This document shows, piece by piece, positions 48,554 through 50,011 of a stretch of 50,011 nt of DNA. The notes under the pieces were generated by a model, which did not search any database, was not told the DNA's origin, and saw only the letters and a list, made by a program, of their open reading frames with translations. Source of the DNA: UBA11606 sp039188975. Its GTDB lineage: Bacteria; Actinomycetota; Acidimicrobiia; Acidimicrobiales; Aldehydirespiratoraceae. Position numbers and translations under genes: made by a program. Location: contig JBCCYT010000016.1 of NCBI GenBank assembly GCA_039188975.1, forward strand, positions 1 to 50,011. The letters run 5' to 3'. Positions within the stretch are counted from its first letter, which is position 1; the number at the start of each line of letters is the position of its first letter.

Positions 48554-49930
48554 ATGATGATCGGCATGGCCGTCGCCAGCTCCCTGTGGCTCGACTCGAT
48601 CTCTTTGCCGCAACGAGCGGCACTCACCGGTGACTTCGAGGCCGACGTCGCCATCGTCGGCGGTGGGATGACCGGGCTGTGGACGGCGTACTACCTCAAA
48701 CAGCTCGATCCGAACCGCTCGGTGATGGTGATCGAGCGTCACCATGTCGGCTTTGGTGCGTCGGGCCGCAACGGCGGGTGGATCGTCGGCGAGCTCGCCT
48801 CGGGGGTGGACAGCTACGCAAGGCTGTCATCGCATGAAGCGGCCATGCGGCTGTACCGATCCGTGTTCGACTCGGTCGATGAGATCGGACGGATCGTCGA
48901 GCACGAGTCGATCGACTGTGGTTACGCCAAGGGCGGAACGATTCGCTGGGCTCGCAACGCGGCCCAAGCCCGACGCCAGGCTGACGAGATCGCCCATGAA
49001 CATGCCGCGGGCTTCACCGAAGACGACTTTCGGCTGTTGAACGCCGACGAAGCCTGCGCTATCGGCAACGCCGCCGACGTCCACAGCGGCATCTTCTTCG
49101 CCCACACTGCGGCTGTCGATCCGGCCCGGCTGGTCAGGGGGCTGGCGAATGCGTGCGAAGACGCCGGCGTCGTGATCATCGAGCGGACCACCGTCGAATC
49201 GATCGGTGACCGGGAGATCATCACCGACCGAGGCACGGTGCGGGCCGAACACATCGTGCGTGCAACCGAGGGCTACACCCGCGACATCGACGGTGAACGG
49301 CGCCGGCTGTTGCCGGTGTACTCGCGCATGATCGCCACCGAACCGCTCAGCACCGACGTGTGGGGCGAGATCGGGCTCGCCGACCGGCCCACCTTCGCCG
49401 ACGACCGCTACATGGTCATCTACGGCCAGCGCACCGAGGATGACCGCATCGCGTTCGGTGGACGTGGCATCCCGTACCTGTTCGGCTCGACGATCGATCC
49501 GTCCGGCGAGGTCAGCGACGAGTCTCACGCCAAGGTCGAAGAGGCACTGTACGAGCTGTTCCCAATCCTGCGGGGAGTCGACATCACCCATCGATGGGGT
49601 GGGGTGTTGGGCATCCCTCGAGATTGGATGCCATTCGTCCATCACGATCCGACCGCTGGCTTCCTCGCCGCCGGCGGTTATGTGGGGGAGGGCGTGGCGC
49701 CCGCGAACCTCGCCGGCCGGACGATGGCCGAGCTCATCACCGGGACCGACTCCGAACGCGTCGACCTGCCGTGGGTCAAGAAGCTGCCTCGCCGCTGGGA
49801 GCCAGAGCCGCTGCGATGGCTGGGCGTCAGGGGCAGCTACCAGCTCATGGCCCGCGCCGACGATGTCGAGAACCGGGGCAAGGAATCCAAGCTCGGCATG
49901 GCGCTCGCCAACTTCCTCCGCGGCGACTGA
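48554..49930 (+). CDS. DadA/PuuB-like FAD-dependent amine or amino-acid oxidoreductase
   Basis: 458 aa. FAD motif DVAIVGGGMTGLWTAYYL (~29-46), GFGASGRNGGWIVGELASG (~72-90) and terminal GYVGEGVAPANLAGR, as in glycine oxidase/gamma-glutamylputrescine oxidase relatives. It oxidises the C-N bond of an amine or amino acid. Starts at 48554, 48557 and 48566 are all possible and none has a clear ribosome site. The last 81 bases of the window downstream show nothing recognisable. Confidence 0.88.
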   Translation: MMIGMAVASSLWLDSISLPQRAALTGDFEADVAIVGGGMTGLWTAYYLKQLDPNRSVMVIERHHVGFGASGRNGGWIVGELASGVDSYARLSSHEAAMRLYRSVFDSVDEIGRIVEHESIDCGYAKGGTIRWARNAAQARRQADEIAHEHAAGFTEDDFRLLNADEACAIGNAADVHSGIFFAHTAAVDPARLVRGLANACEDAGVVIIERTTVESIGDREIITDRGTVRAEHIVRATEGYTRDIDGERRRLLPVYSRMIATEPLSTDVWGEIGLADRPTFADDRYMVIYGQRTEDDRIAFGGRGIPYLFGSTIDPSGEVSDESHAKVEEALYELFPILRGVDITHRWGGVLGIPRDWMPFVHHDPTAGFLAAGGYVGEGVAPANLAGRTMAELITGTDSERVDLPWVKKLPRRWEPEPLRWLGVRGSYQLMARADDVENRGKESKLGMALANFLRGD

Positions 49931-50011
49931 GCCTTCCCGGTCACACGCTGCGTTGCGGGTTGGGTTCTGGGCATGCCCACGCGCCGGGCGAGCGTTGTTC
50001 GCAGCTGTTGA

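Overview
The window reads as chromosomal DNA of a high-GC actinobacterium. The dense packing, GTG/TTG starts, many 1-4 nt gene overlaps, and families such as a MhuD-type haem monooxygenase, an NDMA-methanol-dehydrogenase-like iron alcohol dehydrogenase, TIGR03086/mycothiol-type DinB proteins and PPOX proteins fit Actinobacteria. Class Acidimicrobiia is my best guess, by inference only. No rRNA, tRNA, CRISPR array or insertion sequence was seen. Most genes are ordinary housekeeping or accessory enzymes, but several loci stand out.

Layout. 0-3.8 kb: a two-gene toxin/antitoxin-like pair, a tyrosine recombinase, a HAD hydrolase, a GNAT and a DinB-like protein. 3.8-6.1 kb: the 3' half of a broken M20 peptidase, then a membrane protein divergent from a TetR regulator across a palindromic operator. 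6.1-9.1 kb: an operon of hemB and a GrdB-like gene interrupted by an in-frame TGA that is best read as selenocysteine, then a glyoxalase-like protein. 9.1-12 kb: a flavodoxin whose 3' end is copied as four 27-bp tandem repeats, a PPOX protein, a DUF2470 protein, an APH-fold kinase and a MhuD-like protein with a His/Gly-rich insert. 12-17.8 kb: SRPBCC protein, monoglyceride-lipase-like hydrolase, NDH-2-like flavoprotein, AraC regulator, GMC oxidoreductase and NTF2-like protein.

17.8-28.2 kb looks like a metal-handling island. It holds a flavoprotein with a CCGEECVC tail, a CorE/ECF44-like sigma factor with a Cys-rich tail, an unlisted 43-aa metallothionein-like gene directly upstream of that sigma gene, two paralogous SidA-like flavoproteins, Mog, an MBL-fold hydrolase, an iron alcohol dehydrogenase-MoxR-vWA operon and a 47-aa Cys-containing peptide. 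Four 15-bp sites of the form YARGAAYNRTTCTCA (with few mismatches) precede four of these genes, all in the same orientation relative to transcription, which suggests one regulon.

28.2-36.1 kb: LtrA-like membrane protein, AhpD-like protein, DUF1269 protein, ilvA, acetyltransferase plus MDR dehydrogenase, SRPBCC protein, and an Lrp regulator with a small partner. 36.2-39.4 kb: a second selenoprotein candidate of the UGSC family (TGA-GGC-TCG-TGC), followed with tiny gaps or overlaps by a class I glutamine amidotransferase and a 2-oxoglutarate/Fe(II) oxygenase. This operon is the best candidate for an undescribed pathway. Both TGA codons are followed, after exactly 11 nt, by a 6-bp hairpin of SECIS type. 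39.5-50 kb: a lipoprotein serine hydrolase, LysR, DoxX-like protein, a histone-H1-tailed protein, a DMSP-lyase-family cupin, a four-gene thioesterase-Nudix-PHP/DUF3604-HAD operon and a DadA-like oxidase.

Selenocysteine machinery (selA, selB, selC, selD) is not in the window and would have to be elsewhere in the genome.
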